A stretch of 64,000 nt of DNA from Chrysopilus asiliformis (GCA_964034945.1 OZ035960.1:45425002-45489001); one strand, 5' to 3'; positions 24,326-36,029 are shown, numbered from the stretch's first letter. Made by a program: numbers and translations. The notes: generated by a model from the sequence alone, not told the origin.

Positions 24326-24797
24326 ATACTAATATATAAAAATGAGTTGGTGTCTGTCTGTCTGTCTGTCTGTTCCTCTTTCACGCAAAAACGGCTGAAC
24401 CGATTGACTTGAAATTTGTCATGAGTGTCTGTGGTAATTCTGGTTCCAACATAGGCATATGAAAAAGTAGCGCGAGGGCTGGGGGGAGTAAGGGGAGGGG
24501 GTAAAGTGATTTCGAAACTTAGTTTTTGCGCTATGTTACTCTTTCGCGGGGAAACTGCTGAACCGATTGGCCTGAAATTTGGCATAGATGTTCGTCGGGG
24601 GTCCAGCCCCAACATAGACCCATTAAAAACTAGCCCGAGAGGTGGAGGAGTAAGGGGAGGGGGTAAAGAATACCCGAATCTTTTAAAGAAAAGCACGGAC
24701 AACTTATTCTATCTAATTTATTGCCAATTGAATTTTATTTTCTTAGATTTTGTTCTACTCACGCTTTTAGCCGGACGTAGCGGGGTCCAAATTCTAG
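24326..24797 (+). mobile_element. Helitron-like non-autonomous element
   Basis: It begins 'atactaatatataaaaatg', then a GTCT run, 'cacgcaaaaacggctgaac', two 'accgattggcctgaaa'-type blocks, and ends '..gcggggtccaaattCTAGT'. The same start and end occur, reversed, at 46283-46712. A CTAGT end without terminal inverted repeats fits Helitrons. It lies directly against the pogo-like element's right flank. Confidence 0.6.
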
Positions 24798-27700
24798 TTT
24801 TTATATAAAAAAACATATTTTAAAGTAAAATAGTAAATAAATAGGTAAAATTTCTTTCCTTAAAGAAAATATAGCTTTATCCACCTATCGCGGAAAGGAT
24901 ACCTTTCTTACACATTTGAGTACGATCTTGAAATTTAGGATAGATAAAATTTAGGATAAACTTAAATAAAATTAAGTCGGGAAAATTTAGGACAGATCCG
25001 TTTTTTAACCAAACTTCAACCCCGCCAACGAATCGGAAAAATTTAGCCCCTCCTCACCGCCCGCCATACAAATAGACATTTTTGCAATTTTTTCGAAAAT
25101 GGTTCCTTAAAAAAAACTTTTATATCAATTATATATCAAAATCCAATTAAGTCAATATTTTTATAAATTCAATTGGATTGCTTTTTTTTTCAAATGCAAA
25201 AACCGTGTCCAAGTCGATTGAAACTTTCTGGACGAAGTTGATCTCAGACATTTCTATCACACATATACACATACTTATTGTGGATTCATACAACTGGGTC
25301 GATGGGTATATGTTCCGGACACGTACACGGTTCCGTTATCATTTCGATTCTTCAAGTGATTTGAAAGATTTTTACTTTCCTCTTTCATAACGGAGACCGA
25401 CTTGAGAACGGGGGCAGATAGAAACTTTCTGATCAATACGAAATCCGTTTCAGGCAAAATTATGAGGACGACCGTGCATCTATCTGTTTGTCTGTTGATC
25501 TGTCGGTCTGTCCGTTTTACGTATCTTAAATAACTCGAGAACGCGTTAACCTAGCGACTTGAAATTTTTTGTAAAAAAGTTTTACGAAAATCGTATTTTT
25601 CTATCAGCTTTTGGAAAAATAGCGGTAGCTATAACGGGTACCTCCCATACATTTTTTTTTAAATACAGTATTTTGAAAATCTCTCGAAAACTATGCGCTT
25701 TTAGGAAAAAATGGATATAACAAAACTCAAAGGAAATAAAATTTCTTGCATTTTTCCTTTAAAGGTTTTTAAGTGTCTTTAACGGTTCTTGAAATATTTG
25801 GAAAAATATGATTTTTTACATACTTTCCAGAGTAAAAAAATTTAAAAAAATTTAAACAGAGATATAAATTTTATTTTTTGGTTTTAACTTGGTTTGTGCA
25901 CTTGTGCATAATGAAATATAAGCCGGTCAACACCTTTTTCGCTCTGATTGGGGGTTTGAAATTCGCAATCACACTAAAATGGGCTGTTATCAATTGTTGT
26001 TTAGAAAGGGAGAGGGTGGCAAATATAGGTTTAGGCCCTGATTTGACAATTGAAATGTGTCTTTCAAGTTTTCGAGGTTGCTGATCATGAATCTGGTGTT
26101 AGAATTCATAATTTGAATCTGGTGTTAGAATTCATAATTTGAAAGTCCTGAAGCGATTACTATTTTTCTCAAAATTTCACAAAACAGTTTTTTTTTTTGG
26201 GGAAAAAAATTCAACTCGGCCACATACGTCAGGTATACAAGCTACATACAGAGAAAAATAGTAAATCTAATGCGGAATCGTGGCTATTTCTAAAAAAGTT
26301 GATTTCAATAATTTTAGTAAAATTTGTGACTAAATTGACTATTTTTGTAATTGAAATTAATTATTTTGTAATTGAAATTATATATTTTGGCTAAAGTCCC
26401 CACTCTCAATTATAAAATAGTTAAATTTACTATTTTTTCTCTGCGTATGCCTCAAGAAAAAAATTAAAAGCACAAAGAAAAAAAACCGTTTTTACTTTCT
26501 TTTTAAGAATTTCAAAATATAAATTAAAAAAGCCTCTTACTTTACTTTAAAGATATTCAGCCCCTTACTTTAAAGATATTCAGGATTTATTGATGAACAT
26601 CCATATTTTAAAATAGGATATCATCACAGTAAATTATTAACAGATCCAAAATCAAAGTAAAATCAAAGTGCCCAACTAAGTGATGATATTTATGTATCAT
26701 AGTTTGAGCTCTGGGCTTAAATGTGAACACCTGATTGCACTTAAAAGGTTGTCTCTATTAATAAGCATAAGTTTAACGAAACTAAATTCATAGAAACATT
26801 TAACGGATATACATATACGTTTAGCTATCAATTGATGAATTTTCGTGGAATTAAATTTTTCAAACAATTTCATAAAAAAGTTTTAAAGTCCCAACCAATT
26901 CACATTCCGAAAACGTTTATGACAAATATTAGTTGTAATAACCGTGAATAAATGAATGATTTAATGTTTTTTTTGCCATTTCAAAAAGCGTTTACTGAAT
27001 AGATGCTATTGTCGTTGACATGTTGCCAACATTTTTTGTTTAAATGATTTTTTAAACCTCCTAAATCTAAATTCCTTTTGAGAAATTATTATATTCTACG
27101 GTTGATTAAAATTTCTCCACAAAATAAAATTACTAAATCATTGATGTGTCTCCGACCGTGTAACATGATAATTTGATGATCATTCAACTATCTACACATA
27201 TCTTCACATATATCCATGTTTCTAATACGCTTCGAAGTTATATAAAGTAATAATGTTTTATTTATCGATTTTTCTTGTAGCTGTGTGAATGTGAGAGAAA
27301 GGATTGTGCAGTTCTTACAAAAGTGCATCACTATCTGACCTAAAAATTTAAATCGATTTATTACTGAGTCAGTGCCCAGTGCAGTCATCGGAGAGTATTT
27401 TATGTGATCGTATTCAGTTGGCCACATAATATAGGAAACGATTTATATATTTGTGTACTTGTGGAAACGATAAATAAAAGATACAAAATAGACGATACTG
27501 TAGAAAGGATAATAACAAATTTATACGGAAATTTATTTGAAAAGTGGAATATAATGATGTTGACCAAAACTTCATTAGTTGGGATTTATATAATGGATTT
27601 TAGAAACTTTCAAAGTCATTCAACTTTGTTTTCATCTTTAGGTTCTAATGGTAAGTTTACTATAAAATTTATTTGTTTTAAAATTTTATTACTCGATACC

Positions 27701-27900
27701 ATAGGCTTCACCTCTTATCCCTTCACGGTGCAATCCCTACCCTCTCGTCGTCCATTAGCCTCTTCATACCCTACGACTGTCTGCGGCCTTTTCTTCTTCT
27801 CGGCCTTCGGTCTCAGTATCTATTCAGCCCCAAATTAAACCATGGGCCGAACTAGAGGGTGCTAGTGGGACTAAGCGCACCCTAGGAAAACGGAAATAAC
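24798..27900. other. A+T-rich sequence with old repeat fragments
   Basis: No gene was recognised. At 25380-25560 is a block ('ggagaccgac', 'gatctgtcggtctgtccg', 'gagaacgcgtta') that recurs reversed at 43430-43570. A 26-bp unit 'gaatctggtgttagaattca' is duplicated at 26088-26142 and resembles the start of the repeat at 36055. A 144-codon frame (27404-27838) mixes an A+T-rich half with a Ser/Pro-rich half and matches nothing I know. Confidence 0.45.
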
Positions 27901-27901
27901 T

Positions 27902-28097
27902 TTGATGTCAGTGGATGTCAGGGATTTAAAGGCTGAAAATATGAATAACAAAGAGTTACATTATCCCAAGGTACAAACTTCGAATAATTCAAAATCACAG
28001 GATTCGGTTTGCAGCACCCAAAACTCTAGTTTTATAAAAGATGTCCCGACATTGTATTCGGGACCCACTCAGCCTAAGCTGGCCAGCTTTCCAAAAT
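27902..28097 (+). pseudogene. Possible hAT (TTF zinc-finger type) transposase N-terminal fragment
   Basis: The frame reads a polar N-terminal stretch then DVPTLYSGPTQPKLASFPKS. The 'GP.QPKL.S.FP' block is typical of the region just before the TTF-type zinc finger in hAT transposases of the ZMYM/DUF4371 group. The zinc finger itself is missing: A+T-rich sequence and a stop follow at once. Treated as a truncated copy; the assignment is from one short motif. Confidence 0.4.
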
Positions 28098-28372
28098 CTT
28101 TCATTGTATTATTTTATTATATTTTTAAGCCCTTCAGGAGTAAGTAGAAATGGAACCAGAATACTGGGTTTAACACCTGGAACTTCCATCCAAATCGTTT
28201 CAGTGGTTGTCAAGTTATTGGCGAACAGGAAGAAAAACAACCGAAAATAAAGAAAAATTCAGAAATCAGTTAAGAAATAATGGAAACCTTTGGTAAACCC
28301 ATAGCATAACACTCTTTCCTTGCTGCCAATAAGTTCTCCTGAAAATTTAATCCAAATCGGTTCAGTGGTTAT

Positions 28373-28520
28373 ACCCGTATGGTGAAACCAAAGGGTATAT
28401 TAACTTTGCTTTATCGTTTGTAACGCCAAGATCCCGTCATCACACACAAAAATGAATTACACCAGTGTGTTTAGAATGATAAAAAAATTGAATTTTCCAT
28501 GTCCGTCCGTCTGTCTGTCT

Positions 28521-28594
<74 letters not shown>

Positions 28595-28978
28595 CTGTGG
28601 CGCGGATTGCAGGCGCACGGATTGAGCTAGAGACTTGAAATTTTGCGCAGATTCGTTTTTCGTAAAATGCAAGGCTAAGTTCGTTAATGGGCAAAAACGG
28701 ACCATTAGGGGGGGTACCCCCCATACGAACGAAAACGATTTTTGCGAATATCTCAAAAACGGTGCATCGTATCAAAAAAGTCCAAGAACAAAAGTTATTC
28801 AGGATATTATTCTACATAAAACTCCCATACATCAAAATCCGATTGGAACAAATTTTAAAAAATCTTATTGGAAAGTTTGACTTCATAGTGGAATTTTGAT
28901 AAAACTGTTCGCCATTCACTTAAATCACCATACGGGTTTTCAATAATTGCCAGATTGGCAATTATAGCTTTTGTTATG
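28373..28978 (-). mobile_element. Dispersed non-autonomous repeat, family B (inverted copy)
   Basis: This is the reverse of the 19220-19787 element. It begins 'atacccgtatggtgaaacc', contains a long GTCT/GTCC run (28502-28600, about 24 units), then 'gattgagctagagacttg' and ends '..aattatagcttttgttatg'. The preceding bases 'tccaaatcggttcagtggtt' belong to another repeat into which it inserted. The long frames at 28440-28775 are translated tetranucleotide repeat. Confidence 0.75.
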
Positions 28979-30189
28979 TTTTTCAAGTTATATTCGAACA
29001 GCCGGAAATATAACAGACGGAAATATAGGTAAATTAGGGGACCAGTTAAGAAATAATGGGAACTTTTGGTTAATCCATGGCCTAAAACCCGCTTCTTGAC
29101 GCTAATAAGCTACCCTGGAGGTTTCATGAAATTTCGTATGCATTTTACACGAAGCCGTCATTAATCGTTTTCGCAATTTAAAATCCACAACGAAGAACTT
29201 TCACAATTAAACTGTTTTGTAATATTGATAAAAAAAAAATTGAAAGTATTTTAAAGTTTCGTTACAAGTTTTTTAATATATTTTTATGGAAAACCCGTTC
29301 GACAACAAAATAATAGGAAATAGCTACGAATAATAAAAACAACTCGAAACCGATCACTTTTCTTATGAATTATTTTAAGTATCAGAATTTTTAAATATCA
29401 ATTATTACGAAACAATAAATATTTTCATCTTATGAGAATCATGTAAATGAGTAACATTTTATATATTCTCTCTAAATGCTTTGCAATCAAAATTAAATTT
29501 ATTACCACAAAGTTGTACCTGTAAGTATAGTAATGTATACGCCTTGAGCGAGTAATTGCTGAAATTCTCTTTTCACATTTCTTTAGTTGAACATCATTAT
29601 CTTAAAAGTTATTGCAACACAAGAAAAACTTAAAATTTTTAATATTGTACCTACAAGAAGGCTCACTCCCTGCATTTGACATAAACGACCGATATTGAAT
29701 GAGTTTGGACAGAATGAAATATTAATGAGCCTTTTGCAGGCTTTCACTTAAACGTTTCCATATTTCATTCACAATAGCAATAAATTCTTTTTGCCTTCAA
29801 ATTCGGTTCAAATTCGGTTCAAATTATTTATTTATTAGTGCTGGTATGAGAGATTTAATAAGTTTAGAAGGGATTTGCTTCACCGAGAAAAATTCATTGG
29901 TCAAATCAACTACAAACCTTAGTTGATATTACGCTATTGGAATTTCTCGGTTTCCAGATCATGGTTAAATGATCAGATTTATTGTCAACTTCGTACAGAA
30001 AACGATCACGTCCATTGTTAAACAAGCACAAGAATCTACTAGAATTTCTAGGGGAGGGGTAGGAAGAGAATCAATAAACATAAAAATAAACTTTGTTTAG
30101 TGTGGATGTCTCTGTTGCGCGGACGGGGGTATGAAACATTCAACACGTTCGTAATCAATGTATCTGTAATACAAATTTAAATCAAACAC
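28979..30189. other. A+T-rich sequence without a recognised gene
   Basis: It starts with a diverged copy of the sequence also found at 28262-28370 ('agttaagaaataatgg.aac', 'cc..ggtttcatgaaatt'). The remainder shows nothing recognisable. Confidence 0.45.
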
Positions 30190-30815
30190 GTTTGTGTCAT
30201 CGATCGGAACAGGTGGGTAGTCGAAAGGGGCGATCTCTGGAGAATACGGCGGGTGAGTTAGGCCGTCCCAATTCAGTGTTTCCAGTTAGGTCATTAGCAA
30301 CATGTGACCGAGCATTGTCGTGCTGCAAAATCACTTTATCATGTCTTTGCTCGAATTGTGGCCGTTTCCCTTCAATGCTCGGCTCAAACGGATTAGTTGT
30401 GTTTAGTAGCATCTGGCATGGATCTTTATCGCATAAAGCCAGAACCACAATTACGCGTGCGTGCGTGCGGCACCCACGCGGTGAAGGTAAAAACTACGCA
30501 TTTATATGAGTAAATGTATAATTGCGCGTTGCTCAGATGCGTTTCCGCGTCCCTGACGCGTAGAGTAAGCTCAGTCTCTACTTTTAGACGCGGTGACAAC
30601 TACTAGATGCCAGAACGAAATCATGCCGCACGCACGGACGTATGTTTCTGGTTCTACCTTAATGCCTCGAATTCTGCGTCTTCAAACTTTTTCTCCGAGC
30701 CGGGACGCTCCTTACTTCCACGTCAAAATCATCACTTTTGCAGCATTGAAATCATTTGCGACACAATCTTTCACTAATAGAAACCGCACCATAAATTTCT
30801 ACAATCATTCAACGT
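30190..30815 (-). pseudogene. Broken mariner transposase, interrupted by a G+C-rich insertion
   Basis: On the minus strand near 30815-30661 the frame carries VEIYGAVSISERLCRK and DDFDVE, and then, shifted, EKKFEDAEFEAL, the mariner N-terminal helix-turn-helix region. After a G+C-rich insert, 30448-30190 reads KRPQFEQRHDKVILQHDNAR, and, shifted, LTHPPYSPEIAPFDY, the classic 'HDNAR' and 'YSPDIAPSDY' catalytic motifs of mariner DD34D. Several frameshifts and loss of about 150 middle residues make it dead. Confidence 0.75.
30439..30655. mobile_element. G+C-rich foldback insertion inside the mariner
   Basis: The arms start 'ccagaaccacaattacg' and its near inverse ('...tatgtttctggttcta'), followed inwards by 'cgtgcgtgcggca' on both sides. 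The block is clearly richer in G+C than its surroundings and separates the two halves of the broken mariner. Class unknown. Confidence 0.5.
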
Positions 30816-32284
30816 GCCTCAGCCGCAGATTTTTTTGAATTGACCGCAAAAATCAAAACTTCCCCGCGGCTCAACGTTCGAGATTTTCACGCACAAAAAA
30901 AATATATGACGCTGATAAAAATTGACAAATTTAATGATGAGGAGTTGTTGACAAATGCGTTTCTGATCTGACATTTTTGATCAGCATTTTACTGTTAGCG
31001 CCATCTATTGGAAAACGGCGATTTTCCATTTGGAGGTCTCCTTGAAAGAAGGATCAATGTTTCATATTTTTGAAAAAGTGACGTTCGTAAATTAAAGTAT
31101 TTGCAAGCATATAATATTAATTTAGAATTCATAAAATTGTAATGTCGTAAAGCTATACATCTTTGAAATAAAACTATTGGGTATGGCTCATAGATATTAA
31201 AATGTCAATATCTACTATAACTAGACTTTTAAGTCATCTTCTACGTAACATGTCATTAAACTGGAATTGTTTTCCATTTTGTTACCTTTGGTGGATATTA
31301 AATTGAAATTTATAGAACACATTCTTCCGGTCCACCCGATTGTATAGTCAGCGTCAGTTAAAGTTCAGGCGACTATCTTTAACACAGCTATGAATTCCGG
31401 GGTTATTGGCAAGGACTATGATAAAACCAGTTTAACTTAATTAAAAGCTATCGTTTGGTTTATGTTTACTGTCGCCTAAATATTGTATTGCGCTGTCAAA
31501 ACCGTTAACATAGAATAACAAATCAATTATGTAATGAATGACGTACCCTACCCTTATTCCTATTACTATACAAGATTCAATACTGTTGCAAATATTTTAT
31601 GTTCACCTGTAGGTACTAGTATATGTATCAAATATTTTAGAATAGTCGTCATTTCTCGTCCAATTAATTCAGTGGAGAGAAGATACGGTGAAACTTTACC
31701 CTGAAAAACAATTTTGACATTACAGACGGTTTATTAGAAATGTAATCATCCGGGATAACTGCCAACACAAACATAATTCCGTATTCCGCATCTGTACGCA
31801 AATACAAGGTAGACGTAGTCGATCCCCAATAACTTACCAAATAACAAATTGACGACCCACTTTAGAAAGTAGGTCACTCACAGCAGGGGTGAACACTTGT
31901 TGTTTATCCACAAACTTGGACTATTTTAAGCCAATCGAAGTTGATTTTGAAAATGATAATCTATTCACATGGTCATCCCTAACACGTTTTTGTTTGGTTG
32001 ATGACCAGCTGATCAGATTAGATTTTGTCCTGCAGGTTTTTTTTTGAGGATATTAAAATTTTCCTAAACTGTAGACAGTTATATGAAGTTACATAATACA
32101 CGTTATATCCATCAAGTAAATAAACAAATGCATTATGCTTTTACATCATAATTACCACCACATTATGAGGAAAGTGAAACATATCTTTATATGCTATTCC
32201 CTAATCTATATTTTCAGAGGGATCGATATCGTATACATTTACAATTGGAATATAGCGGCAAAATCTGGATGTGAATACGTTTTT
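30816..32284. other. A+T-rich sequence without a recognised gene
   Basis: Read on both strands without finding a domain, a tRNA or paired terminal repeats. Confidence 0.45.
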
Positions 32285-32378
32285 ATACCCGTATGGTGAA
32301 ACCAAAGGGTATAAAGGGCAAGGTGTCTTAACTATAAGGTGATCTACTCCGGTCCACTACAATGAAATATCGCTGTGA

Positions 32379-32396
32379 TGACGTCACTGACGCACC
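32379..32396. promoter_or_regulatory. P element left subterminal inverted repeat with CRE-like core
   Basis: The motif TGACGTCA-c-TGACGCACC lies 60 bp inside the left end. It is mirrored at 35227-35244. In the Drosophila P element 11-bp subterminal inverted repeats act as enhancers of transposition, so this is the likely equivalent. TGACGTCA is itself a palindrome that matches the CREB/ATF site. Confidence 0.6.
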
Positions 32397-32458
32397 AAAT
32401 GATTTTTCTTCATGAATTAATAAATAGAAAATGCTGCTTGTTTGTAAAATAATTTTAT

Positions 32459-35131
32459 TTAAACATTTAATTTTCTTAATTTTGATTGTACAAAATTTTC
32501 TTGAGCACGTCTTTTTCTATTATAAATTTCATGAGATTTTTCTTCTTGCCTTTTTTTGTTTAAATATCTACATCTTATTATAGTCCTTAACCTAATAAAT
32601 TGTGTTATAAGGCATTCGTCAAAGTCTTCTAATTTTTTTTTTATTAATTTGACAAGCCTGCCAGTAACATGAGTCTTATGTCGAAAGCCACTATCACCAT
32701 GAAATTTTTTGAAATAATATTCCATTTTTTTTACTGCCCTATGCCAATTTTCAGTTGGCTTTATCAGACCGCCGTAAGACAAATCTTGCACCCAGGATGG
32801 TAGTGTATCAGTTTTCACTTTATACGTGTAGGTTCCTAAATGCGGGTGACTATCCTTCATTTTATAAGCGATCCATCCGGCTATATATTCGACGCCATCT
32901 ACTTCTGGTGCAGATTTTGTTTCAGTATGAGAAAATATTGTTGATATAGATGATAGACTTGAATCAGATTGATATTGTGGTATCAATATTTGATTTGGTG
33001 TTACATCAGTATTTTCTACTTTTATGGATGCCGCTTTAAAAGTTAGAGCTACCAGATATTGAGAACTATCATCTTCAACAACATTGGTGTGGCGCTTTAC
33101 GTTCACTGAATTTTTCCCAAGTGTTATCAGTTTTATTCGGAATAAAGAATTTAATGGAGAAGGATGATCATCTAATCCACCTTTACATCGTATGTGACCA
33201 AAATGACTCTCTAAACAATCTTGATTGAGATGCTTTGTTAAAATATATGTAATCTGAAATTTTCCTTTCATATATTCAAAGAGAGAGATCAAAGATTTAA
33301 TAGACATAATTATGGCTTTTTGAAATACTTGCAAATTTTGTTTATTTGCACAAGTCAAGTTTTCTATTAAATTTAGCATTTTGGCAAGAGCATTATTTTG
33401 TTGTTCTAACTCACAACCATAAGGCTTTTTTAATTTCATTGATTCAGAAGTAGTTCGCGAATTGAATATATCGAACCAATTATTTACTACTTCTATAAAA
33501 TTGGCTAGACTAATAGCTTCGTCATTATCAGTATAGTATCTTCTTAAAGCTGTGCAAGTTGTGTGTGACAGTAATTGTGCTGCCATTGCTACATTTTGTC
33601 GCAAAACGCCTTTACATGTAATGTGCCTAAAAGATAAAACAAATTTTATTATAGAATTTAAAATGCATGTTTTATAAATTACTTTTCAGAGAGCATGTAG
33701 CAGGAACTGATCTCCGTTGATACGTTTTGGATTAGTCTTTCTAGTGGTTTTTTTGTCACACATTTTCCATCCGGTAAAATGAAACCACCGTCTAGAAGCC
33801 AATTTCTAATTAGTTTTAGAAGATGTGGGGCATCCGCGAATACGAAAATTGGTTGTCCATCTACACATGGGTGGGGAAATGAATAGTTCTCATGAGAGAC
33901 CCCAAGTTGTTTCCATAAACCCTGGTTAGTCGCTCCACAATCACTTACGATAGCTGCAACATCAAAACCAGTCTCACGAAGTTCTGCTATAATGTTGAAC
34001 AACACTTCTTGGGTCATATTACAGTCGAAGTCCGCAAAGATGGTTTGCTTCCATTGACCAAAAAGTCCTCTGACCATTACCACTTGCATTTTACTGTGGG
34101 GTCCAATAACTTTGTCGTATTTACGATCATATTCGAAGCATGAATTTACTGACATTTCGTCAAACTCTAGCACGCAAACCTTATCTAGATCTGACATTGT
34201 TTTAATAGCTATTTTCATTATTTTTAAAATATCTTTCAGTAAACCAGGTTGCACTTGTATTTTACCAGCCCATCTGGATAACGTACTTAGTGCAGGTAGA
34301 GGCAAATGTATTTGATTTCGTAGAAAAGTATATGCTTTGCTGCTAAAATATCGTATTGTGAATGCATTTGTTAGTTCTTCTTGAGTCCATACAACTCTGT
34401 TTTTTCGCTTCAATATTATATCAACTTGGTTTTCAGTTAACACTGACTTCAACATGTTTTTAACATTTACAACTTCCAAGTTTTTGTGTTTCTGTTGTAA
34501 ATCCTTGATGGTTTCTTGATACTGAAGCAGCATAGTGTTAAGTTTCAATATTTCAGTTCTGTATTGCTGCTCTTTTTCTGCGTTTTCCTTCAATATATTT
34601 TCCAATTCTTTCCTAGAAGAGCAGCATTCTGTGTCATCACTGTGATATAAAACGGAATCACTTGGACCTGCGTCATTTTCTGCTATAGATTGCAATGAGT
34701 TTGATGGTTCTTCCAGTAAATTTTCAACAATTTTCTTATAATTGCGCTTCGTAGCACGAACTGAACGTTCTGTTAGTTCTGGAGCGTTTTCTGAGGTTTT
34801 ACAAATGGTTGGGACAGCTAAAAAAACATCTACAGGTAAAACAACACATTTCTCAATATTTCAAATACAAACCTCCGAAATTTAAAACATTTCGCATTGG
34901 CAAATTCATTAATTCTGCTTTTAAATCCTTTTTAAAGCATTCTTTTTCAAAATGACTCGAACATATCACCATGTTGGGGGAATAATCGTTTGAAATTTTG
35001 CAAAATTTCTGCCATTTTTTCTTTGTGGTTTCGTCTTTAGGAAATCGATGATATGTTATTTTGTTTTCCAATTCTTTCACTTTTTTCCTCTTATTCACAC
35101 AATTCGGTACGCTACAATTTCTATTCACCAT
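32459..35131 (-). CDS. P-element transposase with THAP domain, three exons, intact
   Basis: Exons 35131-34873, 34829-33683 and 33626-32459 join in frame into 857 residues. The introns are 43 and 56 nt with GT/AG borders. The start at 35131 is chosen because it places the THAP zinc ligands at C6, C11, C57 and H60, with W40, as in the family; an ATG 18 codons upstream is possible. The AVPTI motif closing the THAP domain (residues 91-95) is made only by splicing exon 1 to exon 2. Then come a charged coiled coil (about 159-209), a helix-turn-helix region, and the RNase H-like core with FDEMS (D310) and SDCG (D383). After the GTP-binding insertion region comes CLESHFGHIR (E608), the likely third acidic residue. 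The TAA stop overlaps an AATAAA signal (32459-32454). THAP transposases bind subterminal DNA and need GTP for cut-and-paste. Confidence 0.92.
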
Positions 35132-35226
35132 TTTCTGTTTTAATTTAATCACCAAACTAACAAATTTGCTCAAAGAAAAACACAAATCAAGTGAAACAAT
35201 TTTCGTTCATTTGACAGCTGAAAACC

Positions 35227-35244
35227 GGTGCGTCAATGACGTCA
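35227..35244. promoter_or_regulatory. P element right subterminal inverted repeat with CRE-like core
   Basis: This is the inverse of the left motif, GGTGCGTCA-a-TGACGTCA, 75 bp inside the right end and about 96 bp upstream of the chosen transposase start. It may therefore serve both transposition and promoter function. Confidence 0.6.
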
Positions 35245-35617
35245 ACATAACACACACATTTAAATAATGTGTAGGAATATAAACGGGAAGATATCACCTT
35301 CTATAGTTAAGACACCTTGTATAAAGGGTATATTTTGCCTTACCGTTTGTAACGCCAAGATCCCGTCATCACACAAAAAAATGAATTATACGAGTGTGTT
35401 TAGAATGACAAAAACAGTTGAATTTAGCATGTCCGTCCATCCGTCCGTCCGTCTGTCCGTCCGTCCGTTTAAAAAAAAAAATTTTAAAATCTTATTGGAA
35501 AGTTTGACTTCAAAGTGGAATTTTGGTACAACTGTTCGAATTTTGATATGAATACCACCATACGGGTTTTCAATAATTGCCAGATTGGCAATTATAGCTT
35601 TTGTTATATGTTTTATC

Positions 35618-35724
35618 ATTCTAAACACACTGGTGTAATTCATTTTTGTGTGTGATGACGGGATCTTGGCGTTACAAACGGTAAGGCAAAGTTAGTATAC
35701 TCTTTGGTTTCACCATACGGGTAT
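35618..35724 (+). repeat. Truncated family B end, opposed to the previous copy
   Basis: Only the last 107 bases of family B are present ('atcattctaaacacactgg' to 'accatacgggtat'), in the orientation opposite to the copy that ends at 35611. The two are tail to tail. Confidence 0.7.
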
Positions 35725-36029
35725 AAAAACTACACCTTTCTTGAAGTCTGAATTTTTATATATTATATCTGTTGCAAAATACATCGACATCGTCGATTTT
35801 CAATCGAATCCAAAGTGGTCTGTCTGGAAATGCAAATACAGACACTTTAGCTTCGTCTGAAAATCGGCTGAAGATGTTTTGCCTTTTTGCAATAGATATA
35901 AAAGCCAAATACCTCTGGCTGACATTAGAGAGCCTATAATTTAGAGATTGGACAATGGGACGTGTAAAAATGGCCGCAGGGTTGACAAACGAGAACGAAA
36001 AACTATAAAAATAACGCCATAAGAAATGT

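Larger units (their letters stand above)
32319..35319 (-). mobile_element. Complete P-superfamily transposon
   Basis: The 3001-bp element begins CAAGGTGTCTTAACTATA and ends in the exact inverse (35302-35319). The match continues, with small gaps, for about 28 bases. The 9-mer tataaaggg stands on both sides (32310-32318 and 35320-35328). P elements usually duplicate 8 bp, so one base may be coincidence. The transposase is intact (separate entry). Paired subterminal inverted repeats are present. Nothing in the element looks decayed, so it is probably recent and may be autonomous. Confidence 0.92.
32285..35611 (-). mobile_element. Family B repeat split by the P element
   Basis: 'atacccgtatggtgaaacc' at 32285 belongs to the left end of family B. 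The element resumes at 35320 with 'tataaagggtat' and the usual 'cttaccgtttgtaacgcc', a GTCC run, and the 'aattgccagattggcaatt' end. The 3-kb P element fills the gap. Confidence 0.75.

Noticed and set aside
27404..27838. 144-codon frame with a Ser/Pro-rich end
   Set aside because: Half is plain A+T-rich sequence; the other half matches no family and has no supported splice context.
28440..28775. 111- and 99-codon frames rich in Arg-Gln-Thr-Asp, also at 19430-19721, 7516-7710 and 35386-35643
   Set aside because: They translate the CAGA/GTCC tetranucleotide core of family B. The same peptides occur in overlapping frames of every copy, and there is no other coding evidence.
30192..30509. 105-codon plus-strand frame
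   Set aside because: It is the opposite strand of the mariner relic and its G+C-rich insert.
34112..34315. Plus-strand frames at 32755-32949, 34112-34315 and 35061-35267
   Set aside because: Antisense shadows of the P transposase exons.
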